Shown here piece by piece: positions 1 through 8,949 of a DNA stretch of 48,909 nucleotides (the first letter of the stretch is position 1; every line of letters starts with the position of its first letter). A program made the translations under genes and the position numbers. Location: NCBI GenBank assembly GCA_910584875.1, contig CAJUDA010000025.1, positions 1-48,909 on the forward strand, written 5' to 3'. The notes beneath the pieces are model-generated. The model had not been told where the DNA came from and searched no databases. It saw only the letters and a program-made list of their open reading frames with translations. The stretch comes from an uncultured Eubacterium sp. GTDB taxonomy: Bacteria; Bacillota; Clostridia; Lachnospirales; Lachnospiraceae.

Positions 1-42
1 CGAGTAATGTGACTGGAGTTCAGACGTGTGCTCTTCCGATCT
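1..42 (+). other. Illumina TruSeq adapter with index (artefact)
   Basis: Bases 9-42 match the Illumina TruSeq read-2/index adapter (ending GCTCTTCCGATCT). Bases 1-8, CGAGTAAT, match the oligo orientation of the i7 index usually called D701 (ATTACTCG). This is recalled from standard adapter sequences, not searched. Genomic sequence begins at base 43. Any reading frame using the GTG at base 28 is an adapter-genome chimera. Confidence 0.97.
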
Positions 43-1197
43 AAGGTTGTGTACGATGATGTTTCAGGGTTATACATATGTATGGCAAACGATATACTGG
101 AAAGGGAGCATCTGGGCCGGGAAATTGAACAGGTCAGGGAAGAGGCACAGCAGGCATTGAAGATAAAGTCAGAATTTGTCGCCAATGTGACACATGAACT
201 GAGGACCCCGGTCAATGGTATTCTGGGAAATGTCAGGGAACTGCTGGATGGAGAGACGGACAGCAGAGTAGAAAAGTCGCTGCGGCTGATTGAACGCTGC
301 TGTGGTGATATGAATAAGATCATTAATAATATTCTGGATTTTTCCAAGCTGGAAGCGGGCAAATTTACGCTGGAACCACGTAAGTTCAATTTCAGGGAAA
401 TGCTGGATTATGTGAAAGGCAACCATATCAATAAGATCACGGAAAAGGGACTCAGTTTCTTTATGACGGTTTCCCCCCAGATCCCGGAGTATATTATCGG
501 TGATGAGCTGCGGATCGTACAGATCCTTAATAATCTTTTGTCAAATGCACAGAAGTTTACTGCGGTCGGCAAGATTACGCTGGAAGTGGTAAAAACGGCG
601 CAGGTCAACGACAGGATGGAATTGTTTTTTATCGTTAAGGATACCGGGATCGGAATCAGTCAGGACGACAGGGATAAACTGTTCCAGAGCTTTTCCCAGG
701 TGGATGCGTCGATCTCAAGGAAATATGGCGGTACAGGACTGGGACTGAATATCAGCAAACAGCTGGCGGAGCTGATGGGCGGCGATATTGAGGTGGAAAG
801 TGAAAAGAACAAAGGAAGTACATTTTCCTTTTCTATCTGGGCAGGTGTCTGTGAGGAGGAGAAAAATTTTGCCGGGGGCGGCGACTGGTTTATGCCGCAG
901 TATTCAATGGATGAGAATGTCCCGGCTGCAGGTGAGGAAGAAGAGGAAGACCGGGTGAAGCAGTATGGGACGCCGGAAAATCTGGAAAATCTCCGGAAAG
1001 TTCTTTCCAAACTGATTCTCTGTGTGGAGATGGAAAACTGGGAAAAAGCAGAGATGTTCATGGAGTCAGTCAGACAGCTGACGGTGGATGCGCCCTCGGA
1101 GATCCGGCGCGTTGTGCTGAGGCTGAAAATGGCGATACAGAAAGAAAATTACGATAAGATAACGACAGAGTATGCAGCATTAAATGAATTTCTCTGA
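43..1197 (+). CDS. Sensor histidine kinase, 5'-truncated
   Basis: This is the C-terminal part of a histidine kinase; its N-terminal sensor region is lost because the contig begins in adapter. Visible in order are the tail of a probable PAS-like region, a HisKA dimerisation domain with the phospho-accepting His in THELRTP (codon at 193-195), and an HATPase_c domain with N box (NLLSNAQKF), G1 box (DTGIGIS), F box (FQSFSQVD) and G2 box (GGTGLGL). A Glu-rich linker and a helical tail of about 90 residues follow; the tail has no receiver aspartate or clear HPt histidine. It autophosphorylates by family function, and its partner is probably the REC protein 15 bases downstream. The stop codon is at 1195-1197. 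The kinase assignment is firm; the signal is unknown. Confidence 0.93.
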   Translation, partial: KVVYDDVSGLYICMANDILEREHLGREIEQVREEAQQALKIKSEFVANVTHELRTPVNGILGNVRELLDGETDSRVEKSLRLIERCCGDMNKIINNILDFSKLEAGKFTLEPRKFNFREMLDYVKGNHINKITEKGLSFFMTVSPQIPEYIIGDELRIVQILNNLLSNAQKFTAVGKITLEVVKTAQVNDRMELFFIVKDTGIGISQDDRDKLFQSFSQVDASISRKYGGTGLGLNISKQLAELMGGDIEVESEKNKGSTFSFSIWAGVCEEEKNFAGGGDWFMPQYSMDENVPAAGEEEEEDRVKQYGTPENLENLRKVLSKLILCVEMENWEKAEMFMESVRQLTVDAPSEIRRVVLRLKMAIQKENYDKITTEYAALNEFL

Positions 1198-1212
1198 TAA
1201 GGGGGTGACTGT

Positions 1213-2274
1213 ATGGGCAGTGAAGAAAAGGCGGCAGGGCAGCAGAAGGTTCTCATTGTGGATGATCTTGAACCAAACCGGCTGATCCTGGAAGAGATCA
1301 TCAAAAATATGAAATGCATCCCGATTCTGGCAGAAGGCGGCAAACAGGCGCTGGAGATGGTGAAAGAACATTCTCCGCAGCTTGTACTGACAGATATTTC
1401 GATGCCGGAGATGGACGGATATGAGCTGTGCCGCAGACTCAAGGCAAAAGAAGCGACAAGAAATATTCCGATCGTGTTTATATCGGCGTTTGATAACCCA
1501 CAGGATATCGTAGAGGGATTTCGGCTTGGGGGAGCAGATTATATCACCAAACCTTTTATCGCCGAATTAGTACAGGCACGTGTGGGAGTGCATCTGAGAT
1601 TGTATGAGACACGGCGCAGGCTGACAGAGATGAACCGGCGTCTGCAGATTTCTGTCAGTGAGCAGTTGAAGCAGATGGAACAGGAAAAGAAAAATATCCT
1701 GTATGCACTGGCAAATATAGCAGCGCAAAATGCCTGCTATGAAGAACAGTACATGGAGCGTCTGAAATATAACTGCCGGATCCTTGCACAGGGGATGCAG
1801 CTTTCTCCCTTATTTGAAGATAAGGTGTCGGATGCCTTTGTCGATATGATGGAACTGGCAGCACCGCTCTGTGATATTGGCAATGTAGGGATTCCGGTTG
1901 ATCTTCTTCAAAAGGAGACGGAGCTGACAAAGGAAGAGGCGGCTGCCATACAGAAGCATACCACGGTAGGAGCGAAGCTTTTACAGGATCTGGATGTGAG
2001 TAATGATTATAATGATTTTATCAGTACCTCAATTGATATTGCACACTATCACCATGAAAACTGGGATGGCAGTGGATATCCATGCGGGCTTGCGGGGGAA
2101 GAAATTCCGCTGGCAGCGCAGATCGTTGCCGTTATGGAGATGTACTGCAGGCTGACGGAGAAAAATAACCGTAGCAGGGAAGAAGCCCTTGCGATCATGC
2201 GGAAGGAGGCGGGGCACCGGTTTAATGCGGATATTTTCGAAATTTGTGACAAAATATCGCGTCAATTATGTTAA
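1213..2274 (+). CDS. Response regulator with degenerate HD-GYP-like domain
   Basis: The protein is 353 residues long. An N-terminal receiver domain (residues 11-130) has the acidic pair D17/D18, phospho-acceptor D61 and Lys in TKPF. A coiled linker (about 130-170) leads to an HD-GYP-type domain. That family hydrolyses cyclic di-GMP. Here the second half is well kept (KHTTVG, HHENWDGSGYP, GEEIPLAAQI), but the signature HD is replaced by CD in LCDIGNVGIP, and the later Asp of the D-x-x-DALT-like helix is Glu in VMEMYCRLT. Catalysis is therefore doubtful, and the domain may bind rather than cleave its ligand. The ATG follows an AGGGGG ribosome site. Close spacing behind the kinase suggests one operon and a cognate pair. 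Confidence 0.9.
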   Translation: MGSEEKAAGQQKVLIVDDLEPNRLILEEIIKNMKCIPILAEGGKQALEMVKEHSPQLVLTDISMPEMDGYELCRRLKAKEATRNIPIVFISAFDNPQDIVEGFRLGGADYITKPFIAELVQARVGVHLRLYETRRRLTEMNRRLQISVSEQLKQMEQEKKNILYALANIAAQNACYEEQYMERLKYNCRILAQGMQLSPLFEDKVSDAFVDMMELAAPLCDIGNVGIPVDLLQKETELTKEEAAAIQKHTTVGAKLLQDLDVSNDYNDFISTSIDIAHYHHENWDGSGYPCGLAGEEIPLAAQIVAVMEMYCRLTEKNNRSREEALAIMRKEAGHRFNADIFEICDKISRQLC

Positions 2275-2327
2275 ATGCTAAATGTTTTTTATTTAAAATT
2301 TATTTTTTGGCGGAGGGATAAATTGTT

Positions 2328-3164
2328 ATGACAGAGGAAGAGTTTTTGCAGATTTCAGCCTATATGAAACAGCATTATGGAATTGAACTGAAAGATAAAA
2401 AAGAGATTGTCAGGGGGAGGATGGAAAATTTTATCCGGACAGGCGGCTGGAACAGTTTTAAAGATTTTATGAGGGCTGTGCTCAATAACCAGGCAGGAGC
2501 ACAGGAAAAGATGCTGGTCAATCTCCTGACAACGAATTACACATTTTTTATGAGGGAGTTTGAGCATCTGGAATGTTTAAAAAGCAGGATACTGCCATGG
2601 GTGAAGGAAAAGGAAAAAAACAGTAAAGATATCCGGATCTGGTGCGGGGCTGCTTCGACAGGGGAAGAGCCTTATATGCTTGCGATGGTGATCACAGATT
2701 TTCTTGGCCTTGAGCGGACACAGTGGGATTACCGGATTCTTGCCACGGATATTTCTACCAAAGCGTTACAGCAGGCGATGACAGGGATCTATAAAGCAGA
2801 GGGATTGAAAAATGTTCCTGCAGACTGGAAAAAGCACTATTTTAAGCCGATAGCAGGGGGAAACCAGTATATAGTGAAGGATGAGCTGAAAAAACAGGTG
2901 ATTTACCGCAAATTTAATTTAATGGATCCATTTCCTTTCAGGAAAAAAATGCATGCTGTATTTTTGCGCAATGTTATGATATACTTTGATAGAGAGACGA
3001 AGCAGGAACTGGTCCAGAAGGTACATGACTGTCTGGTGCCGGGCGGTTATCTGGTGATCGGTCTGACGGAGACACTGGAAGACGGAGATGATCTGTTTGA
3101 TACGGTCCAGTCATCTGTGTTTCGGAAAAAAGAAGGGAAGGGTTTGATGTATGCAGCCGATTAA
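2328..3164 (+). CDS. cheR: Chemotaxis protein methyltransferase CheR
   Basis: CheR transfers methyl groups from S-adenosylmethionine to glutamates of chemoreceptors, raising kinase output during adaptation. The 278-residue protein has the usual helical N-terminal domain (about 1-80) and a Rossmann methyltransferase domain with the SAM-binding stretch WCGAASTGEEPY (near residue 107) and the conserved NVMIYFD segment. Length is normal for the family. The ATG follows a GGCGGAGGG ribosome site. The 3' end overlaps cheB by 14 bases, which suggests translational coupling. No C-terminal tetrapeptide-receptor tether domain is apparent. Confidence 0.95.
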   Translation: MTEEEFLQISAYMKQHYGIELKDKKEIVRGRMENFIRTGGWNSFKDFMRAVLNNQAGAQEKMLVNLLTTNYTFFMREFEHLECLKSRILPWVKEKEKNSKDIRIWCGAASTGEEPYMLAMVITDFLGLERTQWDYRILATDISTKALQQAMTGIYKAEGLKNVPADWKKHYFKPIAGGNQYIVKDELKKQVIYRKFNLMDPFPFRKKMHAVFLRNVMIYFDRETKQELVQKVHDCLVPGGYLVIGLTETLEDGDDLFDTVQSSVFRKKEGKGLMYAAD

Positions 3165-4179
3165 AGTTTTAGTTGTAGATGATTCCATTGTGTTCAGGGA
3201 GCTGTTGGTCCAGAATCTGAGTAAAGACCCGGATATACAGATTGTGGCGACGGCCGGGGATCCTTTTGCGGCGAGGGATGCGATCCTAGCCCATCATCCG
3301 GATGTCATGACGCTGGATATTGAGCTCCCCCGGATGAATGGAATCGAATTTTTGCGGAAACTGATGCCGCAGTATCCGCAGCGCACAGTTGTGATCAGTT
3401 CGCTGAGCGATAAGGTATTTGATGCTTTGAATGCGGGCGCTGTTGACTTTGTGGCGAAACCGACGGTAACCAACCGGGCGCAGCTGGAAGATTTTGTCCG
3501 GAACGATCTTCTTGTTAAGGTCAAGATCGCAGCCAATGCCCAGATTGGGAATGCAAGAAAAACAGCAATGGTGCAGGAACAGGGGCACCTTTCTGTAAAG
3601 AAAAATAATCTTATTGTGGCGATCGGTGCTTCTACCGGGGGTACCGAGGCGATTTTAAGTGTTGTTAAGGAGTTCGGGACGGATATTCCGGGGATTGTGG
3701 CAGTGCAGCATATGCCTCCGGGATTTACCAAGATGTACGCAAAGAGGCTGAACGACAACTGTCGGATCCAGGTAAAAGAGGCGGAGCCAGGGGACCGGGT
3801 TCTGCCTGGACATATGCTGATCGCCCCGGGAGGGGACCGGCATATGAAGCTTGTGAAAGTCAGTGGGGAGTACCGCGTAGATATTAAACCCGGACCGAAG
3901 GTAAACGGACATTGTCCCTCTGTGGATGTGTTGTTTGATTCCGTTGCAAAGACAGCAGGTGCCGATGCAGTAGGAATTATTTTAACCGGAATGGGAGGTG
4001 ATGGTGCAAAGGGACTGCTGGCCATGAGAAAGGTCGGTGCCAGAACCATTGGGCAGGATGAATCGACCTGTATCGTTTATGGAATGCCCAAGGTTGCTTA
4101 TGATCTGGGAGCGGTGGAGCGTCAGGAGAAATTGTCTGATATCGCGAGAAGAACATACGCAGTATTGAATAAAATGTAA
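3151..4179 (+). CDS. cheB: Chemotaxis methylesterase/deamidase CheB
   Basis: CheB removes receptor methyl groups and is switched on by phosphorylation from CheA. The 342-residue protein has an N-terminal receiver domain (D10/D11, acceptor D56, Lys in VAKP) and a C-terminal esterase domain. The catalytic Ser sits in GASTGGTEAI, the His in QHMPPGFT and the Asp in TGMGGDGAKG, so all three catalytic elements are present. Its start lies inside the end of cheR. Having CheR and CheB together means that this pathway has methylation-based adaptation. Confidence 0.96.
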   Translation: MQPIKVLVVDDSIVFRELLVQNLSKDPDIQIVATAGDPFAARDAILAHHPDVMTLDIELPRMNGIEFLRKLMPQYPQRTVVISSLSDKVFDALNAGAVDFVAKPTVTNRAQLEDFVRNDLLVKVKIAANAQIGNARKTAMVQEQGHLSVKKNNLIVAIGASTGGTEAILSVVKEFGTDIPGIVAVQHMPPGFTKMYAKRLNDNCRIQVKEAEPGDRVLPGHMLIAPGGDRHMKLVKVSGEYRVDIKPGPKVNGHCPSVDVLFDSVAKTAGADAVGIILTGMGGDGAKGLLAMRKVGARTIGQDESTCIVYGMPKVAYDLGAVERQEKLSDIARRTYAVLNKM

Positions 4180-4192
4180 AGGAGAGGAAAAC

Positions 4193-4585
4193 ATGAAGAT
4201 TTTATTGGCGGAAGACGATTTTGTGACCAGAAAATTTATGGTTAATTTTCTGTCCAAGTACGGTGAATGCGATGTTACTGTGGATGGCATGGAAGCGGTG
4301 GATGCTTTTATGATGGCCCTGGAAGACGGGGAACCCTATGATCTGATCTGCCTGGATATCATGATGCCGGTGATGGATGGATATCAGGCGCTTGTGGGGA
4401 TCCGCAATCTGGAGAAGGAACGCAATGTTCCTGAGGATCAGGCAGTGAAGGTGATTATGACCACCGCACTCAATGAAGAGAAAAATGTCAAGATGGCATT
4501 TGAACTGGGATGCACCATTTATTCTGGAAAGCCGATTGACCAGAACCGGTTTGAACAGGCATTAAAGAAATTGGATTTAATCTAA
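4193..4585 (+). CDS. CheY-like single-domain response regulator
   Basis: This is a stand-alone receiver domain of 130 residues with no output domain. It has the acidic pocket D8/D9, phospho-acceptor D55 in LDIMMP, a Thr in MTTAL and the conserved Lys in SGKP. It is the likely direct target of CheA in this cluster. It starts 13 bases after cheB behind AAAGGAGAGG. Whether it acts on a flagellar motor or another target is not shown, because no motor genes are in the window. The inserted stretch EKERNVPEDQAVK makes it slightly longer than classical CheY. Confidence 0.92.
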   Translation: MKILLAEDDFVTRKFMVNFLSKYGECDVTVDGMEAVDAFMMALEDGEPYDLICLDIMMPVMDGYQALVGIRNLEKERNVPEDQAVKVIMTTALNEEKNVKMAFELGCTIYSGKPIDQNRFEQALKKLDLI

Positions 4586-4625
4586 CAAAAGAAGATGGAA
4601 AAAATATGCAGGAAAGGAGAAGAAT

Positions 4626-6812
4626 ATGGCTGAGGAATTTAACACGGAAGGCATGCTGGATATGTATCTGTTCGAGAATGAGCAGCTGTTGGAGCAGCTG
4701 CAGGATATGGTTCTTGATCAGAAGGATGCGGAATGCTTTGATGACGACAGCATAAATGAAATATTCCGAACGATGCATACGATTAAGGGATCTTCGGGCA
4801 TCATGATGTTTGATAATATAACAGCTGTTTCACATAAGCTTGAGGATGTCTTTTATTACCTGAGGGAATCGAAACCGGATAATGTGCCTCATCTGGAACT
4901 GGTGGAACACGTATTGTCAGTGGCGGATTTCATTACAGGTGAAATGGATAAGATCCGTAATGGGGATGAGGTGGATGGAGACGCCACAGATATCCTGGAG
5001 GAACTTGACAAATTTCTGAATGCGATTCAGAGTGACGGTAGCGGGGAGGATCAAAAGTCAGAAAAACCCATACCGCAAAATGTACATGAAGAGCCAAAGC
5101 AGTTCTATATTGCACCTGTTGCGACCAGTGCCAGCCGTTTTTATAAGATTTATCTTAGCTTTTATCCGGACACGGAAATGTCAAATGTGCATGCTTACAA
5201 GATTGTGTATGCGCTGAAAGAGGTAGCGGAGGATCTTTTGTATTCCCCGGAGGATATTATATCCGACGAGAGTAGTGCAGAGGTGATCCTGGAGGAGGGA
5301 TTCCGTATTCTCCTGCAGGCCCAGTGCAGTGAAGAAGATCTGAGGGAACTGATCAATGTCGGTTATGCAATAGAAAAAGTAGATATTTTTGAATGCAAGG
5401 CAGAGGAATTTCTGCAGGGATTTGATTTCGGGGGAGATGATCTTGCGATCGATCTTGACTCCAGTGTAGAGGAGATTGAAACCCGGGCACAGGAAACGCA
5501 GGAGAGCGGGGACGAAAAGGAAGAAGATAAGAAAGAGGAGAAGCCGCAGAAACCGGCGAAACCCCAGGTTGCACCGGGAGATTATGTTATCAAATCCAAA
5601 GAACCGGGCAGACAGAAGAAACTGGCGAGGGATAAACCAAAGGCAGAAAAATCCTTTATCAGCGTAAATGTCAGCAAAATGGATCAGCTGATGGACCTGA
5701 TCGGGGAACTGGTAATCTCGGAATCCGTTGTCTTGCAGAACCCGGATCTGAAAGTACCGGGACTGAACCTTGACAGTTTTTATAAGGCTGCCTCACAGTT
5801 GTCCAAAATATCCACGGATCTTCAGAATGTCATTATGTCTATGCGGATGGTACCGTTGACAAATACATTCCAGAAGATGAACCGTATCGTCTTCGATGTA
5901 TCCCGGAAGCTGGGAAAAGATATTGAGTTTGAGATGATCGGAGAGACAACGGAGGTGGATAAGAATGTGATCGAGCATATCTCGGATCCGTTGATGCATC
6001 TGGTTAGAAATGCGGTCGATCACGGAATTGAGACAAACGAAGAACGGCTTGACAGCGGAAAGCCGGATAAGGGCAAGGTTACCCTGGCTGCCAGGATGGA
6101 AGCCGGTAAGGTATGGATCAGTGTGATTGATAATGGGAAAGGTCTTGACCGGGAGAAGATACTGGCGAAGGCAAGGAAACAGGGACTGCTGGATGACAGC
6201 AAGCCGGACAGTGCCTATAAGGACAAAGAGGTCTATCAGTTTATTACCCTTCCGGGCTTCTCTACCAACGAGCAGATCACCGAGTATTCTGGCAGAGGGG
6301 TCGGCATGGATGTGGTGGTCCAGAATATACAGGCCATCGGTGGTACGCTGGATATCGAGAGCGCTCCGGGACTGGGCAGTGTCATGAGCCTGAAGATTCC
6401 ACTGACGCTGGCGATCATCGACGGCATCGTTATGGAAACCGGTGATTCTTCCTTTGTACTGGAGACCGGTGTGATCAAGGAGTTTGTCCGCGTACGGGAA
6501 GACATGATGATCCATGAACCGAACGGTGATGAATACATCATGATCCGCGGAGACTGTTTCCCGGTGATCCGGCTGGGCAAATGGTATGGTATGTCATCGT
6601 ACAAGGAAGCGGTAGAAGACGGCATGATGCTGATCCTTGAGGTGGAAGACCAGAAAGTCTGCCTGTTTGTCGATAAACTGATCGGGGAACAGGAAATTGT
6701 AGTAAAGACAATCCCTCCATATATCAAGAAAGTCAAGGGATTATCCGGCTGTACACAGCTTGGGGATGGCAGCATTGCGCTGATCCTGGATCCAGGGGGA
6801 TTGATAGAATAA
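4626..6812 (+). CDS. cheA: Chemotaxis histidine kinase CheA
   Basis: The 728-residue protein has all five CheA regions. P1/HPt has the phosphorylated H51 in MHTIKGSSG. A P2-like alpha/beta domain lies at about 155-260, followed by a long charged linker rich in Glu, Lys and Pro (about 285-340). The P3 dimerisation domain starts near 345. The P4 ATPase has N box HLVRNAVDHGIE (near 454), DNGKGLD (near 502) and GRGVGMDVV (near 556). The P5 CheW-like domain occupies about 592-728. CheA takes ATP phosphate onto P1 and passes it to CheY and CheB in the receptor-CheW array. The ATG follows GGAAAGGAGA. Nothing needed for activity appears to be missing. Confidence 0.97.
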   Translation: MAEEFNTEGMLDMYLFENEQLLEQLQDMVLDQKDAECFDDDSINEIFRTMHTIKGSSGIMMFDNITAVSHKLEDVFYYLRESKPDNVPHLELVEHVLSVADFITGEMDKIRNGDEVDGDATDILEELDKFLNAIQSDGSGEDQKSEKPIPQNVHEEPKQFYIAPVATSASRFYKIYLSFYPDTEMSNVHAYKIVYALKEVAEDLLYSPEDIISDESSAEVILEEGFRILLQAQCSEEDLRELINVGYAIEKVDIFECKAEEFLQGFDFGGDDLAIDLDSSVEEIETRAQETQESGDEKEEDKKEEKPQKPAKPQVAPGDYVIKSKEPGRQKKLARDKPKAEKSFISVNVSKMDQLMDLIGELVISESVVLQNPDLKVPGLNLDSFYKAASQLSKISTDLQNVIMSMRMVPLTNTFQKMNRIVFDVSRKLGKDIEFEMIGETTEVDKNVIEHISDPLMHLVRNAVDHGIETNEERLDSGKPDKGKVTLAARMEAGKVWISVIDNGKGLDREKILAKARKQGLLDDSKPDSAYKDKEVYQFITLPGFSTNEQITEYSGRGVGMDVVVQNIQAIGGTLDIESAPGLGSVMSLKIPLTLAIIDGIVMETGDSSFVLETGVIKEFVRVREDMMIHEPNGDEYIMIRGDCFPVIRLGKWYGMSSYKEAVEDGMMLILEVEDQKVCLFVDKLIGEQEIVVKTIPPYIKKVKGLSGCTQLGDGSIALILDPGGLIE

Positions 6813-6839
6813 AATTTATAGAAAGGAAAGGTATTCCAT

Positions 6840-7388
6840 ATGGAAGAAACAAGCGAATTGAAGGGACTGATGATCGAATCAAATGCTTCGGATGAACCGG
6901 ATACCCAGCAGGGAAAATACATGACCTTTAAATCAGGGAATGAGTATTTCGGCCTGAAGATCCAGTATGTGAATGAGATCATCCAGTTTCAGACAATCAC
7001 GGCAATTCCGGAGACGGAAGATTATATCAAAGGACTGATCAATCTAAGAGGTAAGGTGATTCCTGTCATTGATGTAAGGCTGCGGTTTAAGCAGGAACCG
7101 TTTGAATATAATGACAGGACCTGTATCATTGTGATCAATGTGAAATCGACAGTGGTCGGTCTGATCGTAGAGCAGATCGCCGATGTAGTGGAGATCAAGG
7201 AAGAAAATATACTTCCACCGCCGGCGATCGGACGTGTCGATAAACAGCATCATAAATATGTATATGGTATCGGCAAGGTCGGAGATGCGGTAAAACTGCT
7301 TCTGGATCCTGACAAACTGCTGAATGACGAGGATCTGTCGCTTGCTGAGCAGGCAGAAAATATGAATATTGAAGAAGGAGAGGTATAA
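6840..7388 (+). CDS. cheW: Chemotaxis coupling protein CheW
   Basis: CheW links chemoreceptors to CheA. The 182-residue protein is a single CheW domain (about 22-165), with conserved stretches FKSGNEYFGLKI, GLINLRGKVIPVIDVR and GLIVEQIADVVEI. A short N-terminal extension and an acidic tail make it slightly longer than the usual 150-165 residues. A clear AAGGAAAGG ribosome site precedes the ATG. It lies between cheA and the receptor gene, from which it is separated by three bases, so the three are probably co-translated. Confidence 0.95.
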   Translation: MEETSELKGLMIESNASDEPDTQQGKYMTFKSGNEYFGLKIQYVNEIIQFQTITAIPETEDYIKGLINLRGKVIPVIDVRLRFKQEPFEYNDRTCIIVINVKSTVVGLIVEQIADVVEIKEENILPPPAIGRVDKQHHKYVYGIGKVGDAVKLLLDPDKLLNDEDLSLAEQAENMNIEEGEV

Positions 7389-7391
7389 AGA

Positions 7392-8861
7392 ATGAAAAAC
7401 ATGAAGATGAAAACAAAAATGATCATAGCATTTGTTGTTCCCACTGTATTTATAATCGTAAATGTAGTGGTTGGGATATTATCAATCAATAATATCCGGA
7501 CCAGATTCACAGATGAACGGCATGAACTGGTTACAACCATACAGGCAACACTGGATGAGATGAACGCAGACAGCAGTAAAGCGGAAAGATTGGTCAATAC
7601 TGTCACTACCCTGCAGGAGGAGAGCAAGGAAGGGATCGGACGGCTGGTTGATAACTCTAATATTTTCAGTTTTGCGCTGGTAGTGGTCTCTGTTATCATT
7701 ACTGTTGTACTGTCAACAAGCCTGATCAAAGCGATCAGTAAATCTATCAGACAGTTGTCACGGGCAGCAAAGGAGATTGCATCAGGACGTGTGGATGTTG
7801 AGATGGAGAAATACAACAATGATGAATTTGGCGAACTGGTAGATGAGTATACCCATGTGATTGATAATATGAAATATCAGGCGAATATCGCGAAGGAAGT
7901 GGCAAACGGTAACCTGACTGTCCAGGTTGATGTGAAATCAAGTGAGGATGTCCTGACAGGTGCGCTGAAGAAGCTGGTTGACGACAACTTTAATGCGCTG
8001 TCCAATATCAGTGAGGCTGGTACACAGGTAACGCTCAGCTCTTCCCAGGTAGCTAGTGCGAGCCAGGCGCTGGCACAGGGATCGACCGAACAGGCGAGTG
8101 CCATTGAAGAGATCACGGCGTCGATTGATGAGATCGCAGATAAGACAAAACAGAATGCTGAACAGGCAAATTCTGCGGCTGGACTTGTCATTCAGGCAAT
8201 TGATGATGTAAAACAGGGTAACAAACAGATGCAGGAGATGGTGACTGCCATGGCAGATATCAACAAGGCATCAGAGAGCATTTCTAAAATTATTAAGACG
8301 ATTGATGATATTGCGTTCCAGACCAATATCCTTGCTCTGAATGCAGCGGTAGAGGCGGCGAGAGCCGGCGAGGCAGGAAAAGGCTTTGCTGTCGTGGCAG
8401 AAGAAGTCAGAAGTCTTGCTGCGAAGAGTGCAGAGGCGGCATCCGAGACGGCAGAACTGATTGAGGATTCCATTGTTAAGGTAAGTTCTGGTTCCCAGAT
8501 CGCAGATGATACAGCGAAAGCACTGGAAACGATCACGAAAGTAGTACAGGAGAGTGAAGTGATCATCAATGGTATCGCAGAGTCTTCTAACTATCAGGCA
8601 ACAGCAGTATCACAGATCGAGCAGGCGATCACACAGGTTTCACAGGTTGTTCAGAACAACTCGGCAACCAGCGAAGAGTGTGCATCGGCTAGTGAGGAAC
8701 TGTCAAACCAGGCATCCCGGATGAGAGAGCTTCTCTCCATCTACAATCTGGGATCAGGAAGTACAGGCGGCGGATTTTCCGGTTCTTCCATGTCATCTTC
8801 TGCTGTTTCCAGTATGAACGAACAGGTGATTTCTCTGGGAGATGATTTTGGCAAGTACTGA
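7392..8861 (+). CDS. Methyl-accepting chemotaxis protein, short sensor domain
   Basis: This 489-residue transmembrane receptor has TM1 at about 10-32, an extracytoplasmic part of only about 60 residues, TM2 at about 95-117, and HAMP plus a second HAMP-like region to about 220. A long coiled-coil signalling domain follows, with its conserved hairpin tip near residue 304 (DDIAFQTNILALNAAVEAAR, then GFAVVAEEVRSLA). The small outer loop is too short for a Cache or four-helix ligand domain, so the stimulus may act through the membrane, through HAMP, or through a partner. The C terminus is Gly/Ser rich and lacks a recognisable CheR/CheB tether pentapeptide. It is the only receptor in the window. 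A terminator hairpin follows. Confidence 0.95.
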   Translation: MKNMKMKTKMIIAFVVPTVFIIVNVVVGILSINNIRTRFTDERHELVTTIQATLDEMNADSSKAERLVNTVTTLQEESKEGIGRLVDNSNIFSFALVVVSVIITVVLSTSLIKAISKSIRQLSRAAKEIASGRVDVEMEKYNNDEFGELVDEYTHVIDNMKYQANIAKEVANGNLTVQVDVKSSEDVLTGALKKLVDDNFNALSNISEAGTQVTLSSSQVASASQALAQGSTEQASAIEEITASIDEIADKTKQNAEQANSAAGLVIQAIDDVKQGNKQMQEMVTAMADINKASESISKIIKTIDDIAFQTNILALNAAVEAARAGEAGKGFAVVAEEVRSLAAKSAEAASETAELIEDSIVKVSSGSQIADDTAKALETITKVVQESEVIINGIAESSNYQATAVSQIEQAITQVSQVVQNNSATSEECASASEELSNQASRMRELLSIYNLGSGSTGGGFSGSSMSSSAVSSMNEQVISLGDDFGKY

Positions 8862-8880
8862 TAACAGTGTTGTTATGCGA

Positions 8881-8910
8881 GGCACAGGATACTGTTCCTG
8901 TGCCTTTCTT
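8881..8910 (+). terminator. Intrinsic terminator after the receptor gene
   Basis: GGCACAGGA (8881-8889) pairs perfectly with TCCTGTGCC (8896-8904) around a six-base loop and is followed by TTTCTTG. It lies 19 bases after the receptor stop and before the HPt gene. It would end or weaken the che transcript, so the HPt and hybrid kinase genes may be expressed at a lower level. Confidence 0.85.
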
Positions 8911-8949
8911 GTAATAAAGAATGAGAGAAAGAAAGGAGGCAGAAATTGT

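Noticed and set aside
28..42. GTG start giving a 389-residue kinase
   Set aside because: The start and first five codons are adapter sequence; the real gene continues upstream of the contig.
3294..4049. 251-residue minus-strand frame inside cheB
   Set aside because: The plus strand encodes a full CheB with all catalytic residues; the antisense frame shows no domain or start signal.
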